A DNA stretch of 64,000 bases from Zea mays. Taxonomy: Eukaryota; Streptophyta; Magnoliopsida; Poales; Poaceae. The translations under genes and the position numbers were made by a program. Below are positions 11,058 through 22,185 of the stretch, piece by piece; position 1 is the stretch's first letter, and each line of letters starts with the position of its first letter. The notes beneath the pieces were generated by a model, which was not told the DNA's origin, did no database searches, and worked only from the letters and a program-made list of their open reading frames with translations. The stretch lies in NCBI RefSeq assembly GCF_902167145.1, contig NC_050103.1, forward strand, positions 30,124,001 through 30,188,000. The letters run 5' to 3'.

Positions 11058-13144
11058 TTACAGGATATAAAATGTAACCCTCTCTATCCTGAACCATGGG
11101 AGTCTTACCCTTAACAAAATTAGATAGTTTCTTGTGGGCATTAAGTTTGGTGTTGTTTTGACTTCCTTGTTGGAAACCAATCCCATCCTTAATGCCAGGG
11201 CATCTCCCATTGTAGAGTATGCTTCTAGCAAATTTAAAATTTTCATTTTCTAGCTCATTCTCGGCAATTTTAGTATTTAATGTAGCTATGTGATCATTTT
11301 ATTTTTTAATCATGGCAAGGTGATCATCAATAGCTTCAACATTAATATCTCTACATCTTGTGCAAATAGTAACATGTTCAATAGTAGATGTAGATGCTTT
11401 GCAAACATTCAATTCTTTAATCTTAGCAATTAAATTATCATTCTCAATTATAAGACTAGAAATTGAATCATTGCACATGTTAAGCTCCTTAGACAAAATT
11501 TCACATTTTTCTACTTCTAGAGCATAAGCATTTTTTAATTTAACAAATTTTTTGTTTTCCTTAACGAGCAAGTCCTCTTGGTATTCCAAGAGATCATCCT
11601 TCTCGTTAATGGTTTCTATTAATTCATTTAATTTTTTTCTTTTGGTCCATTGTTAAGGTGGGCAAAGAGAGAAATTAAATCAACATTATCATCACTAGAG
11701 CTACCCTCATCATCAGATGTAGTTTATTTGGGGGTATCTCTAGAATGTACCTTCTTCTTGTCGTCCCTAGCCATGAGACACTTGTGGCCGACATTGGGGA
11801 AGAGAAGTCCCTTGTTGACGGCGATGTTGGCGGCGTCCTCGTTCGAGGAGGAGTCGGTGGAGTTCTCGTCGGAGTCCCATTCCCGCCTCATGTGCGCCTC
11901 CCCGCCCTTCTTCTTGTAGTACTTCTTCTTCTCCATCTTCTTCGTCCCCTTCTTGTCTTCGTCCCTGTCACTGTCACTAGAATATGGATATTTAGCTATA
12001 AAGTGACCGGACTTACCACACCGGTAGCACACCCTCTTGGAGCAGGGCTTGTAGTCCTTCCCCCTCATTTGCTTGAGGATTTGACGAAAGCTCTTAATGA
12101 TAAGAGCCATCTCCTCGTTGTCTAGCTTGGAGGCGTCGATTGGTAGTCTACTTGGTGTAGACTCTTCCTTCTTCTCCTCCGTTGCTTTGAATGCAATGAG
12201 TTGCACCTTGGGTGTAGAGGTGGCGCCTTGCTCCAAGTTGACAATATGTTTAGAGTCTTTGATAATAAGTTCAAAGCTCATGAACTTGTCAATTACTTCC
12301 TCGGGAGACATTTGTTTATATCTAGGGTCTCCATGGATTAATTGCACTTGAGTGGGATTACAAAAAACAAGTGATCTAAGAATAACCTTGACCATTTCAT
12401 GGTCATCCCACTTTTACGCACTTGATTGACCATGGTCTTGAGCCGATTGTATATCGCTTACCGCTCTTTTCCTTTGTTGAGGACGAATCGACCGAGTACT
12501 CCCTCGATCGTCTCCCGCTTGGTGATCTTGGTCACCTCGTCCCCTTCGTGCGCCGTATTGAGGATGTCCCAAATTTCCTTGGCGTTTTTCAATCCTTGCA
12601 CTTTATTATACTCCTCTCGACACAAGGAGGCAAGGAGTATAGAAGTTGCTTGGGAGTTGAAATGCCTAATTTAGGCGGCCTTGTCCAAGTCATAGTCCTC
12701 GTCACCCACTTGTGGTGCCTGTGCTCCAAACTCAACAATATCCCAAATACTTTCGTGGAGTGAGGTTAGATGGTGCCTCATTTTATCACTCCACATGCAA
12801 TAATCTTCACCATCAAAATATGGTGGTTTGTCTAGGGGTACTGAAAGTAATGGAGCACGCTTAGGAATACGAGGATAGCGTAGAGACATCTTACTATACT
12901 TTTTGTGCTCATGGTGCTTCGAAGTTGTAGACTCGGCGCCGGATGTGGAGGGTGATGAAGAGTCAGTCTCATAGGAGACCACCTTGTTCATTTTCCTTTT
13001 CTTCTTGTCACCCCTCCTATGTGACTTGATGGAGGAAGAGGATTCCTCCTTGTATTTGTCACTAGACTCCCTTGACGGAGTTCTTCCCGAGCCTATGCCC
13101 TTGTTGCCAGTGACAATCTCCCTCTTGGCGTGATCTCCAGACAT
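11058..13144 (-). pseudogene. Gag pseudogene of element C
   Basis: I start it at the ATG at 13144 (MSGDHAKREIVTGNKG). The N-terminal frame (12671-13144) carries a Ser/Lys-rich head and the conserved PPYFDGEDYCMWSDKMRHHL patch. Later pieces lie at 11724-12395, 11299-11589 and 11058-11246, separated by stops and frameshifts. The zinc knuckle reads CYRCGKSGHFIAKY, so its last cysteine is lost. The layout matches gag of element B: FDGEDY patch, knuckle, acidic tract, then coiled coil. It is not functional. Confidence 0.85.
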
Positions 13145-13193
13145 CACTTCGAGTTTGTTAGACTCTTAATGAAGCACTGGCCTTGATACCAAT

Positions 13194-13999
13194 TGAAAGT
13201 TGCCTAGAGGGGGTGAATAGGCGAAACCTGAAATTTATAAACTTAAACACACACTAAGGCCAGGGTTAGCGTTAGAATTAAATTCGAGTGCAGAAGGTTG
13301 TTTCTCTTGCTATGAGTTGCTCAAATGGATGTGTATGACTTTGGGAGCAAACTCAAAACAATGTTAGCAAGGAAACGTTAGAGAGAGGAAGGAGGGAAAA
13401 CAAATCAAATGTAAATCAACATAAATGAACACGGTGATTTGTTTTATCGAGGTTCCGTTCTAAAGAACCTAGTCCCTGTTGAGGAGGCCACAAAGGTCGG
13501 GTCTATTTCAACCCTTTCCCTCTCTCAAATGGTCACTTAGACCGGATGAGTCTTCTCCTTAATCACTTGGGTCACTAAGACCCCGCAAGGATCACCACAC
13601 ACGTAGGTGTCTCTTGCTAGCTTTACAAAGCACTTAAGAGAATAAGAATGGGAAGGAGAAAGCAATCCAAGCAACAAGAGCAACAAAAGAACACAAATGA
13701 TCCTCTCTCAAGTCTATAAGCAATAGAGTTGATTTTTTGGCTTGGAGTGGATTGAATGCTTTGGATGTGTCCTTGGGATGGTTGCCTTTGCTCTTGCAAT
13801 GAATGTGATGTTCAGAATACTTGGATACAATTGAAGGAGGTGGTTGGTGGGTATTTATAGCTTCCAACCACTTCCTAGCCGTTGGTTGAGTCTGCTGGCG
13901 ATGGGCACACCGGACAGTCCGGTGGCGCACCGGACAGGTACTGTTCACAGTCCGGTGCGCGCCATGTCAGCACGCCTGTTGGGGTTTGGAGCAAGTCGG
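13194..13999 (-). repeat. 5' LTR of element C, inner part
   Basis: Begins TGAAAGTTGCCTAGAGG beside the primer site complement. It is a divergent relative of the element A LTR, with the same TTCAACCCTTTCCCTCTC and CCGGACAGTCCGGTG blocks. It ends at GTCGG (13995-13999), the 5-bp target duplicated by element D. Confidence 0.85.
13995..13999. repeat. Target duplication of element D, left copy
   Basis: GTCGG precedes TGTGACAC. The matching copy at 35274-35278 follows GTGTGACA. The 5-bp size fits an LTR-retrotransposon integrase. Confidence 0.9.
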
Positions 14000-14910
14000 T
14001 GTGACACTATAAAAATCATTAAATAAAAATAATACAGTTAGTTTATTAATATGGTAATAAATTTTTCATTGAAGTGTCTATTATTTATTTCATTTGGAAT
14101 AATTTTTGATTGCGCATGATTGATTTTCGGATATTTAATAGCATTTCATCTTAAATAAAAATCCTAGTAAATAAAATATAATAATATTAGTCCAAAAATA
14201 AATATTTTATTTATAAATAATTTTGGTCTAATTATTATGATTTTAGGGTTATTAAAAATGTATTTCAAATTTGGAAAAGAGAAAAGAAAAAAAACAAACC
14301 CTAAACTAACCGGCCCCCTGGCCCTAACCCTAGCAGCTGCTGCCCCTTGCCTCCCCTGCTCCCACTCAGCCGCCGCCAGGAACTCCCTCTCCCTTCTCTC
14401 TCCCCACTTTCCTCACTCCTCCCTCCTGCTCTCTGCTCCACACGCCGCCAAGCCGCCAGGAGCAGCAGCCCGACGCTCCAACCGCCCGGACGTGCCACCT
14501 GCACGCCAACCGAGCCAGCCCGCGGAGCCGAGCGCCTACAGACACCCGGCCGACCGCGCGCCGAGCCCCTACGTGCCAGGACCCGGCCTCGCTCTAGCGG
14601 CCTCCCCGCGGCGCCTGCAGCCGAGCACCCCTGCGACCCGCCTAGTGCCCGAGCGAAGTCCGACCGCGCCTGGCGCCCAGACCCAACACCGTCGAAGCCC
14701 AACCGCACGCGCCAGGACTGCGAGCCGCGCCCCTCCCCACGCCATGCGCGCAACGCCTAGCCCAACCGACGTCGCGTCATTCATTTTTCATCGCGAGTAA
14801 AGGCGCTTTACTGCCGCCGTTCCTCCCTCCATTGATGGCCATCAATGGCGCCATGGTCGGCCATTTCCTACTCCCAAGCGCCCCTCTCTCTTCCTCTCCT
14901 CCCCTCCCTC

Positions 14911-14917
14911 TATAAAA
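14911..14917 (+). promoter_or_regulatory. LTR TATA box of element D
   Basis: TATAAAA follows a C/T-rich stretch, with likely transcription start near 14940. The other LTR carries the same box at 31344-31350. Confidence 0.6.
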
Positions 14918-15203
14918 GTTGAGCACCATCCTCCTCTCTTCATCCCCGAAGCTCACTCTCACTCCCCACACTCTCTCCTTCGCTCGCACTCGCCGGAACC
15001 TCATCGGAGTCGACGCCACCGCGCCGGAGCTCGCCCGCGCAGCACCCCGTCGACCACGCCCATGCCGCCGCTCTGCTCACGTGCACCCGCTGTCGAACCC
15101 CTACCCACGCCGTGCCCAACTCGTCGCCGGACAGTCCGTGTCCATCCGCTGTTCACCGGAGCTCCGCCCGTGCTTATGCGTCGTACGCCGTTCGCCATCC
15201 GTG

Positions 15204-15208
15204 GAGCC
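15204..15208. repeat. Target duplication of element B, left copy
   Basis: GAGCC lies immediately before TGAAAGGG. The right copy at 24336-24340 follows CTCTCA. The intact D LTR has a single GAGCC at the same place (about 31638-31642), confirming the empty site. Confidence 0.95.
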
Positions 15209-16534
15209 TGAAAGGGAAATGTGCCCTTGGGCCATTTCTAAGTATTTTGGTGATCAAGTGCCAACACAAATGGTTTAATGTGAAACTATGCCAAATGGTG
15301 GAAGAAGTGCAAATTCAACACAAAGGTATGATTCTATACTTAGTACATTGGTCTTTGTGTACTAACATATTTGTATAAGTGCTAGAATCAGAGAAAATTC
15401 AATTGGAAAAGACTTGGCTAGAGCAGCCAAGACTCTGCTCGGTCTGGGTGCACCGGACAGTGTCCGGTGCACCAGGCTGGCGTCTGATCAACTGGCTGCT
15501 CTCGGGTCTCGACGGCGGCGTACGGCTATAAATCACTGGACTGTCCGGTGGTGCACCGGACAGTGTCCGGTGAGTCGGCTGCGGTGAAGTCGCCGCTCTC
15601 GGGAACCAAGTCAATAGCGTACGGCTATAATTCACCGGACTGTCCGGTGAGCCAACGGTCGGCCGCGCAATCTGCGCGTGACGTGTGGCCGAGCTAATGG
15701 TCGGATGGGGGCACCGGACTATCCAGTGTGCACCGGGCAGTGTCCGGTGCGCCAACGCCTCCAAGTCTCCAATGGTCGGCTGCGCCAGAATAGGAAAGAA
15801 ATCTGCACCGGACAGTGTCCGGTGATGCACCGGACAGTGTCCGGTGATGCACCGGACTGTCTGGTGCGCCAGTCGACAGAAGGCAAGAATTTCCTTCCTG
15901 GATTGCTCTCAACGGCTCCTAGCTGCCTTGGGGCTATAAAAGGGACCCCTAGGCGCATGGAGGAGTACACCAAGCATCCCTTGAGCATTCCTAAGCACCA
16001 AGACTTCATTTCCGCACATTCGATTCTTTGTGATAGCAACTAGAGCTCCATTTGAGTAGAGAACTCTTCGAGTTATGTTGAGAGCTCGTGTTGTGACTTG
16101 TGTGCGTACTGTTGCTCTGTTTTTGTGTCTTGTGTGTGTTGCTCATCCCAACCTTACTTCCATGATTCTTTGTGATAATCAAATTGTAAGGGCGAGAGGC
16201 TCCAAGTTGTGGAGATTCCTCGCAAGCGGGATATAGTGAAACGAAAGCAAAACACCGTGGTATTCAAGTGGGTCTTTGGACCGCTTGAAAGGGGTTGAGT
16301 GCAACCTTCGTCCATTGGGACGCCACAAAGTGGAGTAGGCAAGTGTTGGACTTGGCCGAACCACGGGATAAACCTATGTGCCTCTGTGTGTTGATCTTTT
16401 TGTGGTTATTGTGTTTTGCAAGAACTCATCTCTAGCCACTTGGCTTCATTGCGCTAACACTTAATCAAGTTTGTGGCTTTGAGTTTAAGTTTTTACAGGA
16501 TCACCTATTCACCCCCCCCCTCTAGGTGCTCTCA
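15209..16534 (+). repeat. 5' LTR of element B
   Basis: Closely matches 23033-24335. Between 15440 and 15870 it carries repeated CACCGGACAGTGTCCGGTG palindromes. One 24-bp palindromic unit near 15822-15848 is present once more here than in the 3' LTR. TATAAAA is at 15935-15941. The end reads ATTCACCCCCCCCCTCTAG then GTGCTCTCA. Confidence 0.93.
15935..15941 (+). promoter_or_regulatory. LTR TATA box of element B
   Basis: TATAAAA in GGGGCTATAAAAGGGACCCC; repeated in the 3' LTR at 23732-23738. It would drive the genomic transcript through gag-pol. Confidence 0.65.
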
Positions 16535-16536
16535 AT

Positions 16537-16548
16537 TGGTATCAGAGC
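16537..16548 (+). other. Primer-binding site of element B
   Basis: TGGTATCAGAGC, complementary to the 3' end of initiator tRNA-Met, two bases after the 5' LTR. Confidence 0.95.
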
Positions 16549-16584
16549 CTTTCTCTTCGCAAAAGGGACTAATCGCCCGAAGAG

Positions 16585-19035
16585 ATGGATCCTAAGGGCA
16601 AGGGGATGGTGATCAACAACGACAAGGAGAAGGAGTCCTTCATTAATGATCCGAAAGACGACAAGCCCACTGACTCGGGCTCAAGTCATAAAAAGAAGGA
16701 CGGGAAGAAGAAAAGACGCATCAAGAAGATTGTCTACTATGATGACGGTGACGAGTCTTCTTCTTCCCAAAAGGACGACGACGACAACAACTACGAGAAA
16801 AAGAAGACGGTTAATTCGAACTTTTCCTTTGATTATTCTCGTATTCCGCAAAGTTCCAATGCTCATTTGCTTTCCATTCCCCTCGGTAAACCTCCTCACT
16901 TTGATGGAGAGGACTACGGATTTTGGAGTCACAAAATGCGAAGCCACTTGTTCTCTCTCCATCCAAGTATATGGGAGATAGTAGAAAATGGAATGCAATT
17001 TGATAGTACGGATAGTCCCATATTCATCAATGAACAAATTCATAAAAATGCACAAGCTACTACTGTTCTTTTAGCGTCATTGTGCAGGGATGAATACCAT
17101 AAGGTGAGCGACTTGGATAACGCCAAGCAGATTTGGGACACCCTCAGGATCTCGCATGAGGGAAATGACGTCACCATGCTCACCAAGATGGAGTTGGTGG
17201 AGGGCGAAATTGGGAGATTCGCAATGATCAGGAGGGAGGAGCCAACCCAAACATACAACAGGCTCAAGACCCTCGTCAACAAAATAAGGAGCTATGGAAG
17301 CACGCGATGGACGGACCACAACGTCGTCCGCCTATTGCTAAGGTCTTTCACTGTCCTTGATCCACATCTTGTAAACAATATTCGTGAAAATCCTAGGTAC
17401 ACCAAGATGTCGCCCGAAGAAATACTTGGAAAGTTCGTAAGCGGGCGGATGATGATCAAGGAGGCAAGATATGTCGATGATGCGTTGAATGGTCCAATTC
17501 ATGAGCCTCAAGCCATTGCTCTCAAGGCAACGAGTAGCAAGGAGGTGCTACCTAGCAAGGTGGCACAAGTTGAGGCGGCGGGGCTCAATGAGGAAGAAAT
17601 GGCCCTCATCATCAAGCGCTTCAAGACGGCGCTAAAGGGTCGCAAGGAGCATCCCAAAAAGAACAAGACAAAAGGAAAGCGCTCCTGCTTCAAGTGCGGT
17701 AAGGTTGGTCACTTTATTGCTAATTGTCCCGATAATGATAGTGACCAGGATCAAGAAAAGAAGTGGGAAAAGAAGAAGACCTACAAGAAGGCTAAGGGCG
17801 AGGCACACCTTGGCAAGGAATGGGACTCGGATTGTTCATCGTCCGACTCCGATGACGAAGGACTCACTGCCTCGGCCTTCAACAAATCATCCCTCTTCCC
17901 CAACGAGCATCACACCTGCCTCATGGCAAGGGAAAAGAAGGTAAGCACTCATAATACTAGTACTTACGCTTCTTCAAGTGATGATGAATCTAGTGATGAT
18001 GAAATAGACTATGCATGTTTATTCAAAGGTTTAGATAGAACCAAAATTGATAAAATCAATGAATTAATTGATGCTTTGAATGAGAAGAATAGATTGTTAG
18101 AAAAGCAAGAGGACCTTTTATATGAAGAGCATGATAAATTTGTTAGTGCGCAAAATTCTCTTGCTCTAGAAGTTAAAAGAAATGATGTGCTTTCATGTGA
18201 ATTGTCTACATGCCATGAATCTATCTCTAGCTTAAAAAGTATTAATGATGACTTGAGTGCTAAGTTAGAAATAGCTAATAAATCAACCTCTTGTGTAGAA
18301 CATGTTGTGATTTGCAATAGGTGTAAAGATTTTACTGTTGATGCTTGTAGTGAACACCTAGTTTCTATTTCTAAACTAAGTGATGAAGTGGCTAGTCTTA
18401 ATGCTCAACTTAAGACTAGCAAAAATGAATTTGATAAATTAAAATTTGCAAGGGATGACTACACTATTGGTAGACACCCCTCAATTAAGGATGGGCTTGG
18501 CTTTAAGAAAGAAGCCAAGAACTTAACAAGTCATAAGGCTCCCATCTCCGCCAAGGAGAAAGGGAAGGCTCCAATGACTAATAGTGCTAAAAAGAACCAT
18601 GCTTTCATGTATAGCGATAGGAAATTCTCTAGAAATGATTTTAGGAATTATTCTTTTGATTCTCTTGCTATGGCTGCTTCTAGTTCTTATATGCATGGTA
18701 GAATTATGGCTATGAAAGATTCTAGAAATGTTCATTATGATAGGAGTTGTAATGTGTTCGACTCTCATGCCATGATTGCCTCGAGTTCAAACTTTAATGG
18801 TAGATCTAGGAAGAATGTCATGTCTCATGCTCCTAGAAAAGTTTATAATGGATCTACCACTGTCTTTCATGCTTGCAATGCTAAGTTTATTATTTCATGT
18901 AAAAATAAAAAGGTGATTGCTAAAAAGGTGGGAGCCAAATGTAAGGGAGATAAAACTTGCATTTGGGTTCCTAAGACTATTGTCACTAACCTTGTAGGAC
19001 CCAACAAGAGTTGGGTACCTAAGACCCAAGCCTAA
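16585..19035 (+). CDS. Gag polyprotein of element B
   Basis: Intact 816-codon frame starting at ATG 16585 (MDPKGKGMVINNDKEKES), 36 bp after the primer site. An acidic/lysine-rich head is followed by the conserved PPHFDGEDYGFWSHKMRSHL patch and the UBN2-type gag core (about residues 90-270). One canonical zinc knuckle, CFKCGKVGHFIANC, lies at about 368-381. Then come an acidic Ser/Asp tract, a probable coiled coil (about 490-630) and the terminal motif GPNKSWVPKTQA. It is the structural protein of the cytoplasmic particle. It ends in TAA at 19033-19035, in frame with pol, so pol would need readthrough or another device. Confidence 0.9.
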   Translation: MDPKGKGMVINNDKEKESFINDPKDDKPTDSGSSHKKKDGKKKRRIKKIVYYDDGDESSSSQKDDDDNNYEKKKTVNSNFSFDYSRIPQSSNAHLLSIPLGKPPHFDGEDYGFWSHKMRSHLFSLHPSIWEIVENGMQFDSTDSPIFINEQIHKNAQATTVLLASLCRDEYHKVSDLDNAKQIWDTLRISHEGNDVTMLTKMELVEGEIGRFAMIRREEPTQTYNRLKTLVNKIRSYGSTRWTDHNVVRLLLRSFTVLDPHLVNNIRENPRYTKMSPEEILGKFVSGRMMIKEARYVDDALNGPIHEPQAIALKATSSKEVLPSKVAQVEAAGLNEEEMALIIKRFKTALKGRKEHPKKNKTKGKRSCFKCGKVGHFIANCPDNDSDQDQEKKWEKKKTYKKAKGEAHLGKEWDSDCSSSDSDDEGLTASAFNKSSLFPNEHHTCLMAREKKVSTHNTSTYASSSDDESSDDEIDYACLFKGLDRTKIDKINELIDALNEKNRLLEKQEDLLYEEHDKFVSAQNSLALEVKRNDVLSCELSTCHESISSLKSINDDLSAKLEIANKSTSCVEHVVICNRCKDFTVDACSEHLVSISKLSDEVASLNAQLKTSKNEFDKLKFARDDYTIGRHPSIKDGLGFKKEAKNLTSHKAPISAKEKGKAPMTNSAKKNHAFMYSDRKFSRNDFRNYSFDSLAMAASSSYMHGRIMAMKDSRNVHYDRSCNVFDSHAMIASSSNFNGRSRKNVMSHAPRKVYNGSTTVFHACNAKFIISCKNKKVIAKKVGAKCKGDKTCIWVPKTIVTNLVGPNKSWVPKTQA

Positions 19036-19041
19036 TTTGCC

Positions 19042-22000
19042 TTGCAGGTTTATGCATTCGGGGGATCAAGCTGGATTATCGACAGCGGATGCACAAACCA
19101 CATGACGGGGGAGAAGAAGATGTTCACCTCCTACGTCAAGAATAAAGATTCCCAAGATTCAATCATATTCGGTGACGGGAATCAAGGCAAGGTTAAAGAC
19201 CTAGGCAAGATTGTCATCTCAAATGAGCACTCTATCTCCAATGTATTTTTAGTAGAGTCGCTAGGTTATAATATTTTGTCGGTTAGTCAATTATGTAATA
19301 TGGGATATAATTGCTTATTCACAAATGTAGATGTGTCTGTCTTTAGAAGGAGTGATGGTTCATTAGCGTTTAAGGGTGTACTAGACGACAAACTCTATTT
19401 AGTTGATTTTGCAAAGGAGGAGGCCGGTCTAGATGCATGCTTAATCGCTAAGACTAGCATGGGCTGGTTGTGGCATCGCCGTCTAGCACATGTGGGGATG
19501 AAGAACCTTCACAAACTTCTAAAGGGAGAACATGTGTTAGGTCTAACAAATGTGCATTTCGAAAAAGATAGACCTTATGCAGCTTGTCAAGCAGGTAAAC
19601 AAGTGGGAAGTGCTCATCACATCAAGAACGTGATGACTACATCAAAACCCCTGGAGCTGCTGCATATGGACCTCTTCGGACCCGTCGCCTACCTCAGCAT
19701 CGGGGGAAGTAAGTATGGTTTAGTAATTGTTGATGATTTTTCCCGCTTCACTTGGGTATTCTTTTTGCAGGATAAATCTGAAACCTAAGGGACCCTCAAG
19801 CGCTTCCTAAGGAGAGCTCAAAATGAGTTTGAGCTCAAGGGGAAGAAGATAAGGAGCGACAACGGGTCCGAGTTCAAGAACCTTCAAGTGGAGGAGTACC
19901 TTGAGGAGGAAGGAATCAAGCACGAGTTCTCCGCTCCCTACACACCATAGCAAAATGGTGTGGTAGAGAGGAAGAACTGGACGCTCATAGACATGGCGAG
20001 GATGATGCTTGGAGAATTCAAGACGCCCGAGCGGTTTTGGTCGGAAGCTGTGAACACGGCTTGCCACGCCATAAATCGATTCTATATCCATCGCCTCCTC
20101 AAGAAGACATCATACGAGCTTCTAACCGGTAACAAACCCAATGTTTCGTACTTTCGAGTTTTTGGGAGTAAATGCTACATTCTACTGAAGAAGAGTAGAA
20201 ATTCCAAATCTGCTCCCAAAGCTGTAGAAGGGTTTCTGTTAGGTTATGACTCAAATACAAAGGCGTATAGAGTCTTCAACAAATCATCGGGTTTGGTTGA
20301 AGTCTCTAGCGACGTTGTATTTGATGAGACTAATGGCTCTCCAAGAGAGCAAGTTGAGCTTGATGATGTAGATGAGGATGATGTTCCAACGGACGCGATT
20401 CGTACCATGGCGATTGGAGACGTGCGACCACAGGAACACAAGGAACAAGATCAGCCTTCTTCCTCAACAATGGTGCAACCCCCAACTCAAGATGATGAAC
20501 AGGTTCCTCAAGAAGAGGCGTGTGATCAAGGGGGAGCACAAGATGTCCAAGTTGAAGAGGAAGAAGCACCACAGGCCCCTCCAACTCAGGTTCGAGCGAT
20601 GATTCAAAGGAACCATCCCGTCGACCAGATTTTGGGTGACATTAGCAAGGGAGTAACCACTCGCTCTAGATTAGCTAATTTCTATGAGCATTACTCTTTT
20701 GTCTCTTCTATTGAGCCTTTCAAGGTAGAAGAGGCCTTGCTAGATCCGGACTGGGTGTTGGCCATGCAGGGAGAGCTCAACAATTTCAAGCGAAATGAAG
20801 TTTGGACACTAGTGCCGCGTCCCAAGCAAAATGTTGTGGGAACCAAGTGGGTGTTCCGCAACAAACAGGACGAGCACGGGGTGGTGACAAGGAACAAGGC
20901 TCGACTTGTGGCAAAAGGTTATGCCCAAGTCGCAGGTTTGGACTTTGAGGAGACTTTCGCTCCGGTGGCTAGGCTAGAGTCAATTCGTATTTTGTTAGCC
21001 TATGCCGCTCACCATTCTTTCAGGTTGTTCCAAATGGACGTAAAGAGCGCTTTCCTCAATGGGCCAATCAAGGAGGAGGTGTACGTGGAGCAACCCCCTG
21101 GCTTTGAGGATGAACGGTACCCCGACTACGTGTGTAAGCTCTCTAAGGCGCTCTATGGACTTAAGCAAGCCCCAAGAGCATGGTATGAATGCCTTAGAGA
21201 CTTTTTAATTGCTAATGCTTTCAAGGTTGGGAAAGCCGATCCAACTCTTTTCACTAAGACATGTGATGGTGACTTATTTGTGTGCCAAATTTATGTCGAT
21301 GACATAATATTTTGTTCTACTAACCAACAGTCTTGTGAAGAGTTTAGCAGGGTGATGACTCAAAAGTTTGAGATGTCAATGATGGGCGAGTTGAACTACT
21401 TCCTTGGGTTCCAAGTGAAGCAACTCAAGGACGGCACCTTCATATCCCAAACGAAGTATACGCAAGACTTGCTCAAGCGGTTTGGGATGAAGGACGCCAA
21501 GCCCGCAAAGACTCCCATGGGAACTGATGGACACGTCGACCTCAACAAAGGAGGTAAGTCCGTTGATCAAAAAGCGTACCGGTCCATGATAGGTTCTTTG
21601 CTTTATTTATGTGCTAGTAGACCAGATATTATGCTTAGTGTATGCATGTGTGCTAGATTTCAATCCGATCCAAGGGAGTGTCACTTAGTGGCTGTGAAGC
21701 GAATTCTTAGATATTTAGTCGCTACGCCTTGCTTCGGGATCTAGTATCCAAAGGGGTCTACCTTTGACTTAATTGGATATTCAGACTCCGATTATGCTGA
21801 ATGTAAGGTCGATAGGAAGAGTACATCAGGGACGTGCCAATTTCTAGGAAGGTCCCTGGTGTCGTGGAGTTCCAAGAAACAAACCTCCGTTGCCTTATCC
21901 ACCGCTGAGGCCGAGTACGTTGCCGCAGGACAGTGTTGCGCGCAACTATTTTGGATGAGGCAAACCCTCAGGGACTTTGGCTACAATCTGAGCAAAGTCC

Positions 22001-22185
22001 CACTCCTATGTGACAATGAGAGTGCTATCCGCATGGCGGACAATCCTGTTGAGCACAGCCGCACAAAGCACATTGACATCCGGCATCACTTTTTGAGAGA
22101 CCACCAGCAAAAGAGAGACATCGAAGTGTTTTATATTAGCACCGAGAACCAGCTAGCTGATATCTTTACCAAGCCTTTTAGATGA
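19042..22185 (+). pseudogene. Pol of element B: protease, integrase, RT, RNase H, with stops
   Basis: Same frame as gag. The protease motif DSGCTNHMTG is near 19083. The GAG-pre-integrase block WLWHRRLAHVGMKNLH follows, then the integrase core (LHMDLFGPVAY, RSDNGSEFKNL). RT spans about 20740-21500 with the catalytic IYVDDIIF near 21290. RNase H (STAEAEYVAAG, DNESAI) ends at 22185. Breaks are TAA at 19786-19788 and TAG at 19948-19950, both in integrase, and TAG at 21742-21744 between RT and RNase H. No frameshift was seen. The domains otherwise read cleanly, so inactivation looks recent. Confidence 0.9.

Noticed and set aside
14237..15278. Pro/Ala/Arg-rich frames in the GC-rich part of the element D LTRs (also 30662-31841)
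   Set aside because: Open on several frames of both strands through composition. The two LTR copies do not keep the same frames, and no domain is recognisable.
15440..15870. Regularly repeated palindromes resembling a CRISPR array
   Set aside because: The spacing is irregular, the spacers are themselves similar, and the setting is an LTR of a plant retrotransposon.
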